Below, piece by piece: positions 8,204 through 17,294 of a stretch of 64,000 nt of DNA. Numbering within the stretch: position 1 is the stretch's first letter; every line of letters starts with the position of its first letter. The translations under genes were made by a program, and so were the position numbers. The notes under the pieces were generated by a model that saw nothing but the letters and a program-made list of their open reading frames with translations, was not told the DNA's origin and ran no database searches. Source of the stretch: Natronomonas salinimetallica (GTDB lineage: Archaea; Halobacteriota; Halobacteria; Halobacteriales; Haloarculaceae); assembly GCF_013839515.1 (NCBI RefSeq), contig NZ_JACDNQ010000016.1:1-64000 (forward strand), read 5' to 3'.

Positions 8204-9016
8204 ATGCACATCGGCGTTATCGCGAAGCGGGACACCCCTCGCGCCGTCGAGCTCGCCGACCGGATCAGCCGGCACATCGACGCGGACGTGACGCTCGACG
8301 CGTTGACCGCCGACGCGCTGGGAACGGAGGGACGCTCCGTCGGGGAGCTGTCGGCGTGTGATCTCGTCGTCTCGATCGGCGGCGACGGCACGTTTTTGTT
8401 CGCCGCTCGGGAGGTCTCGCCGACGCCGATCGTGGGCGTCAACCTCGGAGAGGTCGGATTTTTGAACGCCGTCTCGCCGACGGACTGCGTCGAGGCCGTC
8501 CGCTCGGCCGTCGGTCGGATCGAGGCCGGCGAGGCGACGTTCCAGGAACTGCCGCAGATCCGCGTCGAGGGCGACGGCTGGGAGCTTCCGGCCGCGGTCA
8601 ACGAGATCGTCGTTCTCAGCCCCCAGCGCGGTCGGGACAACGGGATCGGCTTCGAGATCCGCGTCGACGGAGAGCGTTACTCCGCCGGAAACGGCGACGG
8701 CGTTTTGATCTCGACGCCAACGGGGTCGACGGCGTACAACCTCAGCGAGGGTGGACCGCTCGTACACCCGGACCTCCACGCGTTCGTCGTCACCGAGATG
8801 TGTCCGAGCGAGCCGATGCCGTCGCTCGCCGTCCCGACCGCGGCGGAGTTGACGGTGTCGATCGAGGATGCCGGATACGCGTTCGTCGTCGCCGACGGCC
8901 GAAGCCGCGAGCGCGTCGATCCGCCGACCTCCGTGGCCCTTCGGCTCGCCGAGACTCCCGTCCGGATCGCCGGACCGCCCCTGGAGTTCTTTACCGCGCT
9001 CGGGAAACTAGAGTGA
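8204..9016 (+). CDS. nadK: NAD kinase
   Basis: This enzyme phosphorylates NAD+ (or NADH) to NADP(H) in the cytoplasm. The diagnostic GGDGTFL motif sits at about residues 63-69, followed by GVNLGEVGFLN and the NAD-binding STPTGSTAYNLSEGGPLVHPD region written here in part (GSTAYNLSEGGP). At 270 residues it matches archaeal NAD kinases. It is followed on the same strand by mptA, with about 75 bases between them. Confidence 0.93.
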   Translation: MHIGVIAKRDTPRAVELADRISRHIDADVTLDALTADALGTEGRSVGELSACDLVVSIGGDGTFLFAAREVSPTPIVGVNLGEVGFLNAVSPTDCVEAVRSAVGRIEAGEATFQELPQIRVEGDGWELPAAVNEIVVLSPQRGRDNGIGFEIRVDGERYSAGNGDGVLISTPTGSTAYNLSEGGPLVHPDLHAFVVTEMCPSEPMPSLAVPTAAELTVSIEDAGYAFVVADGRSRERVDPPTSVALRLAETPVRIAGPPLEFFTALGKLE

Positions 9017-9090
9017 GGTCTCCCGCCCGAGCGAGCCGCCCCCTGCCCCTTCCGAAAGCGATAATGGGTACAAGGCCTTTTAAATAGCCA

Positions 9091-10032
9091 ATGAGTCAGC
9101 AGCTGCCGGACGTCCAGGCGTCCAGTCCCGAAGTCAGCGTCGGGCTCAACCGCGTCGGTGTCACCGGTGTCGAAAAGCTCGTCAAACTCCACCGGCCCGG
9201 AGATCGGCCCATCGTCCTGATGGCGGAGTTCGAGGTCTTCGTCGACCTTCCGGGCTGGCGGAAGGGCGCGGACATGAGCCGAAACATGGAGGTCGTCGAC
9301 GAGATGCTCGAGGAAGCCGTCTCCGAGCCCGCCCTCCGTGTCGAGGACGTCTGCGGTGACGTCGCCGAACGCCTGATCGACAAACACGAGTACACGACGC
9401 AAGCCGAGGTCCGCATGGAAGCGGAGTACATGATCCGCGAGGCGACGCCGGCGACCGACCGGCCGACGCAGGCGACGGCCGACATCATCGCCTCCGCGAC
9501 CGCCAGCGAGGACGGTACCACGCGCGAGGAGATCGGCTGTCACGTCGTGGGTATGACGGTCTGTCCCTGCTCGCAGGGGATGAGCGAGTCCCGGGCACGG
9601 GACGTCCTCGAGGATCTCGACGTCGACCGCGGGACGATCGACGAGTTCCTCTCCGAGGTGCCCCAGCCCGGACACTCCCAGCGCGGGCACGCGACGCTGA
9701 CCGTCGAAACGGCCGGGCAGCCCCAGGTCGACCTCAACGAACTCATCGATGTCGCCCGGGACTCGATGAGTGCGCGGATCTACAACCTCGCGAAGCGGCC
9801 CGACGAGGACCACATGACCTTCGAAAGCCACAGCGACGCGAAATTCGTCGAGGACTGCGTTCGGGCGATGGCCGAAGGACTCGTCGAGGCGTACCCCGAC
9901 CTGCCCGACGATACGGTCGTCCGCATGGAACAGTCGAACGACGAGTCGATCCACCAACACAACGCCCACGCCGAGCGCGTCGCCGAGTTCGGACGGCTCA
10001 AATCCGAACTCGACAGGGATACCGATTCCTGA
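9091..10032 (+). CDS. mptA: GTP cyclohydrolase MptA (FolE2 family)
   Basis: MptA converts GTP to 7,8-dihydroneopterin 2',3'-cyclic phosphate, the first step of archaeal pterin synthesis and, in haloarchaea, also the entry to folate and queuosine/archaeosine precursors. The 313-residue sequence has the family's metal-site cysteines in [11 protein letters not shown] (about residues 155-165) and the histidine-rich [11 protein letters not shown]. The N-terminus ([13 protein letters not shown]) is the usual haloarchaeal one, which supports this ATG. A TTTTAAAT stretch only about 10 bases before the ATG is too close to be its TATA box, and the A/T stretch near 9060 is a better candidate. Confidence 0.93.
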   Translation: MSQQLPDVQASSPEVSVGLNRVGVTGVEKLVKLHRPGDRPIVLMAEFEVFVDLPGWRKGADMSRNMEVVDEMLEEAVSEPALRVEDVCGDVAERLIDKHEYTTQAEVRMEAEYMIREATPATDRPTQATADIIASATASEDGTTREEIGCHVVGMTVCPCSQGMSESRARDVLEDLDVDRGTIDEFLSEVPQPGHSQRGHATLTVETAGQPQVDLNELIDVARDSMSARIYNLAKRPDEDHMTFESHSDAKFVEDCVRAMAEGLVEAYPDLPDDTVVRMEQSNDESIHQHNAHAERVAEFGRLKSELDRDTDS

Positions 10033-10105
10033 GTGACATTCTACCGCGTTCGACGGGGGCGTGAGAACGGACCCCGACGGCCCGACGGCCGATCGAACGC
10101 CGGGG

Positions 10106-11722
10106 TTACGGTGTCGGCCCCTCGGCGGCGCGTTCGAGCAGTTCGTCGGGCGTCTCGGCCGGTACCGTCTCCTCACCGCCCCGAACGACGACGGCGTCCG
10201 TACGATCCTCGGGAACGACGACCTTTTCGTGGTCGGCGATACGGAGGGCCGCACGGTGGAGGTCCGTCCCCGCGGTCGGGGTTCGAACGACGAGGGGGTC
10301 GTAGTGGGCACGCGTACAAGCCGCGGCGTAGTCCGCCGCCTCCACGCCCATCCGGTCGTAGGCACCGGCGAAGGAGGCGAGCGCGGCCTCGGCGACCTCG
10401 TCGTAGCGTGTCTCGCCCGTGAGCGCCCCGAGGTCGAGGAGCGCATCGGCCATCTCCGCGTTCGTCCCGAGGGGATAGAGGGGCCGATCGAGTAGCCCCG
10501 GACCCACCGGATCGCCGTCGCGGAACGAGCCGTCGGCGGCGACGAGACGATCGATCGCGTCGTCGGCGACCGCCCGCGCCGGAGTGAGCCACCCGTCTGG
10601 ACCGGTCACCTGCGCCGCGGCGGTCATCCCGGCGAGGAGCCGCGCGTGATCGGCGAGGAGGCCGGATTCGCTTCGCTCGTCGTCGAAGTGTTTGACCCGG
10701 CCCTCCGTGACGAGCGTATCGAGGACGGCTTCGAGTGCGCGCTCGGCACGTCGGGTCGCACCCTCGTGGTCGGTGAGGGCGGCGAACCGAAACAGCGCGT
10801 CGGCGGCGATCCCGTTCCTGTCGGCGAAGACCGTCCGATCGACCTGTGGGGGGTCGGCGTCCTCGCGTTCGGTCGGTTCGAGCGTATAATATTCGCTCGC
10901 CGCCTGGCTGGCGGCGAACGCGTCGCCGGTCCAGGCGGTCGTCGTCAGATATTCGACCGCCTGTTCGGCGGTTTGTCGGTACGACTCCTCGCCCGTGTAG
11001 AGATAGCCGGCGGTGAACGCCCGGACCAGCGCCGCGTTCTCGTCGACCAGCTTTTCGCGGTGGGGCTCTCCCCAGCGTCGCGTCTCGGCGAAGCGGTAGA
11101 ACCCGCCGTCGTAGGTGTCGAACAGATGCGCCCGAACGGCCTCGAGCGTCCGGGTGCCGCGGTTGCGATCCCGCTTGAGCGCGAACTCGATCGTACGGGG
11201 AAGCGGGAACTTCGCGTCAGTGCCCCACCCGCCGTACTCCTCGTCGAACGCCGCCGCGATCTGTTCGACCATGTGGGCCTCGACGTCGGCGGTCACCTCG
11301 CCGGCGGGGCGGTCGGTACTCGAGACCGACCGGGGGACGCGGCCGGCGGAGCGGCCTTTCGCGTCCCAGGAGGCCCGGACGCTGTCGAGGACCTGCCGAA
11401 GGCCGTCGGAGCCCAGATACGTCGCCCCCGAGAGCACCTCCCCGTCGGGGGTGAGAAAGACGGTCGTCGGGAACCCACCCATGTTGTACCGCTCCCGAAT
11501 ACGGGGGCGTCTGTCGACGTCGACCCGGACCGGGACGAAGCGCTCGCCGATGTTGGCGGCGAGTTTCGGATCGCTGTAGGACTCCTCGTCCATCCGGTGA
11601 CACCACTCACACCACGGCGCGGTCAACGAACACAGTACGGGCTTGCCGGTACGTTCGGCGGTCTCGAAGGCCTCGGACCCCCACTCGTGCCAGTCGACGA
11701 GCGTCCCGTCACGGAAAGTCAT
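10106..11722 (-). CDS. Thioredoxin-domain protein, DUF255/YyaL family
   Basis: The 538-residue protein starts with a thioredoxin-like domain with active site CEWC (APWCEWCHRMDEESY) and the cis-proline region GGFPTTVFLTPDG. It continues into a long alpha/alpha-barrel region like six-hairpin glycosidases. Relatives are bacterial YyaL and animal SPATA20, and no activity is proven. I chose the ATG at 11722 (TFRDGTLVDWHEW), because the longer frame to 11809 adds 29 basic residues unlike the family. It ends about 75 bases from mptA, convergently. Confidence 0.86.
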   Translation of the reverse strand: MTFRDGTLVDWHEWGSEAFETAERTGKPVLCSLTAPWCEWCHRMDEESYSDPKLAANIGERFVPVRVDVDRRPRIRERYNMGGFPTTVFLTPDGEVLSGATYLGSDGLRQVLDSVRASWDAKGRSAGRVPRSVSSTDRPAGEVTADVEAHMVEQIAAAFDEEYGGWGTDAKFPLPRTIEFALKRDRNRGTRTLEAVRAHLFDTYDGGFYRFAETRRWGEPHREKLVDENAALVRAFTAGYLYTGEESYRQTAEQAVEYLTTTAWTGDAFAASQAASEYYTLEPTEREDADPPQVDRTVFADRNGIAADALFRFAALTDHEGATRRAERALEAVLDTLVTEGRVKHFDDERSESGLLADHARLLAGMTAAAQVTGPDGWLTPARAVADDAIDRLVAADGSFRDGDPVGPGLLDRPLYPLGTNAEMADALLDLGALTGETRYDEVAEAALASFAGAYDRMGVEAADYAAACTRAHYDPLVVRTPTAGTDLHRAALRIADHEKVVVPEDRTDAVVVRGGEETVPAETPDELLERAAEGPTP

Positions 11723-11823
11723 ACGTCGGATTTCGGGGGCAACGACGAAAGGGCTTCGAACCGACGCCGCGAGCCGGCGGGTCCGCTGTCGGTTCCGCCC
11801 GATCGACACGCGAACGCCCTGGA

Positions 11824-13422
11824 CTATCCCCGATCACCCAACACGAGGATCCGGAGGATGTCGCCGTAGGCGGGCCGTGTGATCAACACGCCGATCAACA
11901 CGCCGACGATCGTCACGATCGCAAAGCCCTGCAGATCGCCGAGCGAGAGGACGGCAAGCGGCGACATCGCGACGATCGTCGTCGCCGCCGCGGCCCCGAT
12001 GACCCAGAAGGCCTTCCGGAACCGCGATTCGAACACCCTCGACGTGTTGACGTCGCCCTGTTGCATGATCTCGTCGGCGATTATCACGAGGTCGTCGACC
12101 CCGGTCCCGATCACCGCGATGAAGCCGGCGATGTGCGAGAGGTCCAACGGCAAACTCACCGCGGCCGCGAAGCCGAGAAGGATATACACCTCCGCCGCCG
12201 CCGTGAGCAACATCGGCGCGGCGACCTCGGCGCGCCGATACCGCAGGAAGATCATGAGCGAGACGGCGAGCACCGCAGTGACACCGGTCACGAGCGACAG
12301 CGGCTTGAACTGCTCGGCGAGACTCGGCAGCAAAAAGAACGTCGTCCCGCGGTTCTCGATGTCGAGATTGGTTCGGAGCGCGCCGGCACGCATGTTGATT
12401 TCGAGTTCGCGGGCGTCGTCGAACGACGTCGTCGTCGTCCGATAGGAGGGGTCCTCGTCGAAGGCACCGCTTGCGAACGACGAGGAGAGACTCGGCGCGA
12501 TGCCGGCCGCAAAGACCACCTCACCGTCGAGGACGGTCAACAGACACCGGCCGGGGTCGTCGGCGGTGTTCGCCTCGAGGGAGGCGTTCAAATCGTAGGT
12601 ACACCGCGTACCGCCCTGCTGGTCGAAGCCGTTGGCCCGCATCGATTCGCCGAAGCGCTCGCCAGCCTCGTCGCTCAGCCGGATGGGAACGTACGTCTCG
12701 CCTTGCTCTTGTTGGGCCCCGCCGATGTCGGCGAGGTCCTCCTGGTCGAGCAGCGAATCGGTCTCGTAGGTCCCGTTCTCGTCCGGGTACAGCGCCACGA
12801 TCTCGACCTGTCCGCGGTCCCCGATGAGATCTATGACCTCCGTCCGATTCGCGCCGGGAACCTCGACGACCATGAACTGCTGGCCGGGGGCGGAGACCTG
12901 CGTGGCCGACCCCCCACCGAGGCCCCGCTCGCGGAGCCGTTCGTTCAAGACGTCCTCGGAGTTGTCACGGGTATCGGAGGTGACGCCCATCCGGACGTCA
13001 CCTTCCTCGGTCGGGTAGCCGGCCGCCGAGAGCGCGTCGGCGAACTCGGCTTGGGTCGTGTTCCCGACGACGTCGTCGTCGAACACCTCGACCGCCCCCG
13101 CCTCGGCGTCGGCCCGGACATCGCTCGCGCCCAGTTCGAGTTCGTCCTGCAACGTCGATTCGATCGCCCGCTCGTCGTCCGGCCCGATCTCGAGCCCCGA
13201 GACGGTCATCCCGACGAACGGCGCTCGCACCTGTGTGCCGCCGGAGAGTTCCAGCCCGAACTGCAGGTTGGTGTACTGTGAGCCCGACGCCGTATCGACG
13301 TCGTCGCCCGGACCCAAGATGCCGCCGCTGCCGCCGAAGGGCGCGAAGACGGCGACCGTACTCACGAGCAAGAAGACGGTGAGCAGCCAGACGCGCCAGT
13401 GTTTCTTGATATGGAGTTTCAT
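11824..13422 (-). CDS. secD: Protein-export membrane protein SecD
   Basis: SecD forms with SecF a proton-driven membrane complex that helps move proteins through SecYEG. The 532-residue sequence has a first membrane helix, then the conserved FGLELSGGTQV motif, a large extracytoplasmic domain and a C-terminal block of five helices with GTGVDDLVIIADEIM in the channel region. Its start overlaps the stop of secF by 4 bases (ATGA), so the two are translationally coupled. Haloarchaea lack a canonical SecA, so SecDF works from the outside. Confidence 0.95.
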   Translation of the reverse strand: MKLHIKKHWRVWLLTVFLLVSTVAVFAPFGGSGGILGPGDDVDTASGSQYTNLQFGLELSGGTQVRAPFVGMTVSGLEIGPDDERAIESTLQDELELGASDVRADAEAGAVEVFDDDVVGNTTQAEFADALSAAGYPTEEGDVRMGVTSDTRDNSEDVLNERLRERGLGGGSATQVSAPGQQFMVVEVPGANRTEVIDLIGDRGQVEIVALYPDENGTYETDSLLDQEDLADIGGAQQEQGETYVPIRLSDEAGERFGESMRANGFDQQGGTRCTYDLNASLEANTADDPGRCLLTVLDGEVVFAAGIAPSLSSSFASGAFDEDPSYRTTTTSFDDARELEINMRAGALRTNLDIENRGTTFFLLPSLAEQFKPLSLVTGVTAVLAVSLMIFLRYRRAEVAAPMLLTAAAEVYILLGFAAAVSLPLDLSHIAGFIAVIGTGVDDLVIIADEIMQQGDVNTSRVFESRFRKAFWVIGAAAATTIVAMSPLAVLSLGDLQGFAIVTIVGVLIGVLITRPAYGDILRILVLGDRG

Positions 13423-14276
13423 TTGGCAATCCCCTCGTATTTATAATAACGAAGCAGGCTCACGTTGAGCAGGTACGTGTTCATCAGATCGGTCAGCAGG
13501 CCGAAAACGAGTATCAGTCCGACGTCGGGCAAGAGCGGAATCCCGAGCAGATAGGAGACGACCGTCATCACGATCATCGCGGCGATCGAGGTCGTCGTCA
13601 TCGTTATGCCGGTCCGCATCGCGCGGAACGTCGAGGTGTAGAAATCACCGCGGCGTCTGAGAACGTGGTTGTTCAACAGCAGATCCGAGTCGACGGAGTA
13701 CCCGACAAGCATCAAGAGCGCAGCGACCGTCCCGAGCGTCAACTCGATGTCGAATAGCCGCATCAACGCCAGCGGGATCACGATATCGGAGAACGCCGAA
13801 GCGATGACGGCGATCGATGGGATGAACGTCCGAAACATCAACGCGACGAGGGCTGCCATCCCGCCGAAGGCGACCATCAGCCCGAAGATCGCCTGCCGCT
13901 GTGAGTCGGAGGCGAAACTCGCAGAGCGCTCGCCGACCGATTCGATCTCGTAGCCGGCGGCCTCGGCCTGCTCGAGCAGCGGGTCAGCGTCGTCCGCCTG
14001 GAAGGTCAACTGGTAGGTGTCCGTCTGGCCGGCGATCGGCGTGATCGAATCGACGTCCTCATCGAAGGTCGACGTGATCTCCGCTGGGGAATCGTCGGTG
14101 ACGACCTGCATCTCGGTGCCACCGGTGAACTCGATGCCAAGCGCCACCGGGAGGCCCGTAAGCGCTGTCGCGACCGTGAGAACGACGATCGCGACGGCCA
14201 ACAGCGCGATCGGGATCGCCACCAGTTGGCGGTTGGTGTACTCCGTGTAATCGACGTCCGGTACCGACGCATCCAT
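13419..14276 (-). CDS. secF: Protein-export membrane protein SecF
   Basis: The 285-residue partner of SecD shows the matching motif LGIEFTGGTEM after its first helix, and the channel sequence YSVDSDLLLNNHVLRRR in the C-terminal helices. It is the first gene of the secF-secD pair. A TATA-like CCTTATTCG (reverse strand, about 14297-14305) is about 26 bases before the start, giving a short-leader or leaderless mRNA. Confidence 0.95.
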   Translation of the reverse strand: MDASVPDVDYTEYTNRQLVAIPIALLAVAIVVLTVATALTGLPVALGIEFTGGTEMQVVTDDSPAEITSTFDEDVDSITPIAGQTDTYQLTFQADDADPLLEQAEAAGYEIESVGERSASFASDSQRQAIFGLMVAFGGMAALVALMFRTFIPSIAVIASAFSDIVIPLALMRLFDIELTLGTVAALLMLVGYSVDSDLLLNNHVLRRRGDFYTSTFRAMRTGITMTTTSIAAMIVMTVVSYLLGIPLLPDVGLILVFGLLTDLMNTYLLNVSLLRYYKYEGIAK

Positions 14277-14376
14277 GCCTCCCGATGTGAATCCCCTGCG
14301 AATAAGGGTTGTCGTTCGCCTCTCGGGGAGCCGTGATCCGGGAGGGATATCCTCACAAGGCGTCGCCGGACGGGAC

Positions 14377-14793
14377 CTAGTCGGTGACGACTATCGCACC
14401 GATCATGCCGCTCGGCTCGTGGGGAATACAGAGGTAGTTGTGTCGACCGGGAACCTCGAAGGTGTATTCGTACATCTCGCCGGGGGGGATGTTGCCGCCG
14501 CCGGTTGCGTGCCACTCTTGACGGGCGGTTTCGAGGTCATCGTAGCCGCCGGAAGCGAAGTATTCGGCCTCGTCCGGGATCGTTTCTTCGTAGGCGGTGA
14601 CGGTGTGACCGCGCGAACCGTTGTTTCCCCAGACGACGGTTTCGCCCACTGAGACCTCGTAGGTCTCGGGGAGGAAGGCGTTTTGAGACATCCCGATATC
14701 GAAATCGTCGTCACTGAGTCCGCCGTCGAGACAGCCCGAAAGCGAGAGTGCCGTCGCGGTTCCGGCGGCTGCGATGAACGCCCGTCTGTCCAT
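14377..14793 (-). CDS. Halocyanin-like blue-copper lipoprotein
   Basis: The 138-residue precursor has a twin-arginine signal (DRRAF) and a lipobox LSGC, so Cys21 is the probable lipid anchor and the mature protein faces outward from the membrane. The plastocyanin-like domain keeps the type I copper ligands His63, Cys122, His125 and Met130 (NYLCIPHEPSGM). Such proteins shuttle electrons between membrane complexes. A TATA-like TACATATCAC (reverse strand) lies about 25 bases before the start. No oxidase or nitrite reductase is nearby to name its partner. Confidence 0.88.
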   Translation of the reverse strand: MDRRAFIAAAGTATALSLSGCLDGGLSDDDFDIGMSQNAFLPETYEVSVGETVVWGNNGSRGHTVTAYEETIPDEAEYFASGGYDDLETARQEWHATGGGNIPPGEMYEYTFEVPGRHNYLCIPHEPSGMIGAIVVTD

Positions 14794-14955
14794 ATCCCCA
14801 TTTGCGATCGGACAGTGATATGTACCCCGATTCCGGACGGACGTGTCCCTCGTACTCCCGACAGCGGGCCGTCCGCGGTCGACGGTACCGACCGGCCGAT
14901 TGCGGACGGAAACGAACCTACTAAGTCGGCAGTCGCCTACCGCCGAGGTAGAGTT

Positions 14956-15660
14956 ATGCAGCCGCGGTTCCTCGGGCGATTGGGAGTCGCCGACCTGGTG
15001 ACGGCCACGAACGCCGCGATCGGCTTCGCCGCCGTTGTGATCGCCATCGCCGACCCGGGCCTCGCGGCGAGACTGATCTTACTCGCGGCCATCGCCGACG
15101 GACTCGACGGCATCATCGCCCGCCGCCGTGGCGGAACCGCCGTCGGCCCGATTCTCGATTCACTCGCCGACGTCGCCTCCTTCGGTGTCGCCCCCGCGAC
15201 CCTGGTGTACGTAGTCGTCACGGGCGACAGCGCGCTCGCCGTCGGCACTGGTGGGGGCGACGTCCTCGCCGCCGGCGTGGCTATCGCCGTCCCGGCGATA
15301 TACGTCTCTATGGCGGTCATCCGGCTCGCGTTCTATATGCTCCACGACGGCGACCGCGCCGAGACGGAAGGCGTCCAGACGACGCTGGCTGCGACGGTAC
15401 TCGCCGTGGCGTATCTGGCCGGGATCGCGGGGCCGGCGGCGCTGATCGGTCTGCTCGCGTTGTTTACGTATCTGATGGTCGCGCCGATAACGTACCCTGA
15501 CCTGTACGCCCGCGACGCGGTGATCCTCGGCGGCTTACAGGCGCTTACGGTGGCCTTCCCGACGGCACTCAACAGGACGTTTCCGCGCTCGCTTTTGCTC
15601 TTTGCAGTCGGGTATCTCGTCCTCGCGCCGTTTATATACTGGCGGGAGACAGAGACCTGA
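14956..15660 (+). CDS. pssA: Archaetidylserine synthase (CDP-alcohol transferase)
   Basis: The 234-residue membrane protein carries the complete CDP-alcohol phosphotransferase signature, with D48, D51, G52, A55, R56, G64, D68 and D72 (ADGLDGIIARRRGG then ILDSLADVASFG). Relatives join CDP-archaeol to L-serine, and the closest family pattern is phosphatidylserine synthase type II. About seven hydrophobic segments follow. I chose the ATG at 14956 because the frame before it is low-complexity and would overlap the promoter of the divergent halocyanin gene. Serine is the best guess for the acceptor. Confidence 0.85.
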   Translation: MQPRFLGRLGVADLVTATNAAIGFAAVVIAIADPGLAARLILLAAIADGLDGIIARRRGGTAVGPILDSLADVASFGVAPATLVYVVVTGDSALAVGTGGGDVLAAGVAIAVPAIYVSMAVIRLAFYMLHDGDRAETEGVQTTLAATVLAVAYLAGIAGPAALIGLLALFTYLMVAPITYPDLYARDAVILGGLQALTVAFPTALNRTFPRSLLLFAVGYLVLAPFIYWRETET

Positions 15661-15771
15661 CGGAGCCGTACGGGCCCGAACTGCCGGAAGCCCCCGCGGC
15701 GTTCGATGCGTCGTTTTCGCTGCCGTCAGACGGATCGCCTCGGCTCACGTCACAGAGCCCTCGAAGAACAT

Positions 15772-15845
15772 AGCGGGAGGACGATTTGAACGTCCGATCT
15801 CCGGGTTATGAGCCCGGCGGAATCTCCTGGCTATCCCATCCCGCT
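15772..15845 (-). tRNA. Initiator tRNA-Met (CAU)
   Basis: Read on the reverse strand, an AGCGGGA/TCCCGCT acceptor stem closes a cloverleaf with anticodon loop CTCATAA (anticodon CAU). The anticodon stem carries the three consecutive G-C pairs typical of initiator tRNAs (CCGGG/CCCGG), and the T-arm contains GTTCAAATC. An A-start acceptor also fits archaeal initiator tRNA. No intron is visible, and CCA is not encoded. Confidence 0.9.
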
Positions 15846-15929
15846 ATCATCCTGTAGTCCACTCCAACCATTAAGGGTTGTGATTGACCTGCCGTCTGTG
15901 GAATCCACCCGTGGCAACTCCACTCGCTA

Positions 15930-16379
15930 TCACTCGTGGACCCGCCAAGTAAACAGGCTCTCCGTGACGTAGTTGACGACCATCCCACAGCAGATCCCCG
16001 CACCGCTCGCGACGAGAAGCCACAAATCGAGGCCGAGCACGGACAGGTCGACGTGAAGCCACCGGTAGACGGCCGAAAAGACGACGAGCTGGACGGCGAT
16101 GCCGCCGATCCGGACGACGTTCGAGGTCGCCAGCCGCCGCATCGTGGGGAGCACTCCGGGCCGCCCCGCCCCGGCGAACGTCCAGCGCTCGTTGAGCAAG
16201 AACATCACGACGATCGCCGACTCGATACCCACGAACTTGGCCGTCTCCGGCGTGAGCCCAGCCGTCGCGAGCGTGAGTAAGATGGCGTTGTCACAGAGCG
16301 CGCCGACGGCCCCGACGCCGGCGAACCGACCGAACCGAAACGGGGCATACAGCGTCTCGCCGAGCTCCTTGGCGTTCAT
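15930..16379 (-). CDS. GtrA-family membrane protein
   Basis: The 149-residue protein has four membrane helices and the GtrA pattern (FGRFAGVGAVGALCDNAILLTL at the start, and NYVTESLFTWRV near the end). GtrA proteins are thought to flip or handle lipid-linked sugars. Its start overlaps the stop of the upstream glycosyltransferase by 4 bases, so the pair probably makes and moves a polyprenyl-phosphate sugar for cell-surface glycosylation. Confidence 0.88.
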   Translation of the reverse strand: MNAKELGETLYAPFRFGRFAGVGAVGALCDNAILLTLATAGLTPETAKFVGIESAIVVMFLLNERWTFAGAGRPGVLPTMRRLATSNVVRIGGIAVQLVVFSAVYRWLHVDLSVLGLDLWLLVASGAGICCGMVVNYVTESLFTWRVHE

Positions 16380-17143
16380 TGTCGGTGTCGTTCTATCAGC
16401 GCGGTTGGGCCGTCCTCGCGCCCAGGAGTACGATAGAACGGATCCCCCGTGAGGTGCTTCGCCCGACGCCGGGTCACCACGAGGGCTTTCGCCATCGACA
16501 GCGTCGTCTTGATCGGGTCGACCGTCGAACCGGGGCGGTCCTCCCAGACGATCGGAACCTCACGGACCGACAGTCCGAGGGCTCCGGCCACCGCGATGAG
16601 TTCGAGATCCCAGGCGAACCCGGGCTCGTATAGGTGATGTCGGACGGTTCCCCAGGCGTCGGCGGTGAGCGCCTTCGCCCCGCATTGGTAGTCGTATAAC
16701 GCCGAATCGAGCGACTGACGCGCGAACCACGCGAACCCATCGCCGAGCAGCCGACGGACGAGCGTCCGGTTCCCGACGACAGTCGAGTCGGGGTGCCGTC
16801 TCGATCCGGCCGCGACGTCGGCGTCACGGAGCCCCTCGACAACACGTACGAACTCCGAAGCTGGCGTACTGCCGTCGGCGTCGGCAAAGGCGAGGCGGTC
16901 GGTCGAGAGCGTCTCGAATCCGGCCGTGATGGCCGCGCCTTTTCCCCGCCGGTACGGGACCGCGTTCACTGCCACGGACGGAAGGTCGGCGGCCGAAACC
17001 GCCCGTGTGACCCCTGCGCTCGGGTCGTCGATCTCGACGCGGATCACCTCGGGATCGAGTTCGGCATCCAGATCCCGGAGATACGTCGTTAGCCGCTCGA
17101 CGTCCGGCCGGAACGCCGGAATCACGATCCCGAGGCTGCTCAT
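16376..17143 (-). CDS. Family 2 glycosyltransferase (dolichyl-phosphate sugar synthase type)
   Basis: The 255-residue GT-A enzyme shows GIVIPAF at the N-terminus, RGKGAAITAGF, the metal-binding ADADGST and YDYQCGAKAL, all typical of dolichyl-phosphate glucose/mannose synthases. It likely transfers a sugar from a nucleotide donor to a polyprenyl phosphate at the inner membrane face. The ATG at 17143 was chosen, and the frame upstream to 17278 reads through the divergent promoter and a tandem repeat. It is coupled to the GtrA gene downstream. Confidence 0.88.
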   Translation of the reverse strand: MSSLGIVIPAFRPDVERLTTYLRDLDAELDPEVIRVEIDDPSAGVTRAVSAADLPSVAVNAVPYRRGKGAAITAGFETLSTDRLAFADADGSTPASEFVRVVEGLRDADVAAGSRRHPDSTVVGNRTLVRRLLGDGFAWFARQSLDSALYDYQCGAKALTADAWGTVRHHLYEPGFAWDLELIAVAGALGLSVREVPIVWEDRPGSTVDPIKTTLSMAKALVVTRRRAKHLTGDPFYRTPGREDGPTALIERHRQ

Positions 17144-17212
17144 AGGACGTCCTGACGCCGCCGTGCGCAAAAACGATTCGACTCGCGTCGCTTCCCGACG
17201 GCCCATACCGGC

Positions 17213-17258
17213 CACCAGCGGTCCGCGTAGACCCACACCAGCGGTCCGCGTGGACCCA
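17213..17258. repeat. Tandem duplication, 23-bp unit, two copies
   Basis: Units at 17213-17235 and 17236-17258, each beginning CACCAGCGGTCCGCGT, differ at one base. The pair ends five bases before the TATA box of the DUF2298 gene, between two divergent genes. Confidence 0.9.
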
Positions 17259-17262
17259 CAAG

Positions 17263-17270
17263 CAATATAC
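17263..17270 (+). promoter_or_regulatory. TATA box of the DUF2298 gene
   Basis: The CAATATACGG stretch is centred about 28 bases before the ATG at 17295, giving a leaderless mRNA. A 23-bp duplication lies directly upstream of it. Confidence 0.5.
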
Positions 17271-17294
17271 GGCCACACGTCGGCGATACGCGTG

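Noticed and set aside
9078-9086. TTTTAAAT as promoter of mptA
   Set aside because: It is only about 10 bases before the start codon, too close for a TATA box serving this start.
8677-10446. 589-codon open frame antisense to nadK and mptA
   Set aside because: It covers the reverse of two recognised enzymes and carries no motif of its own.
16926-17294. Extension of the DUF2298 gene to an ATG at 16926
   Set aside because: It would overlap the divergent glycosyltransferase and cross its promoter; the TATA box supports 17295.
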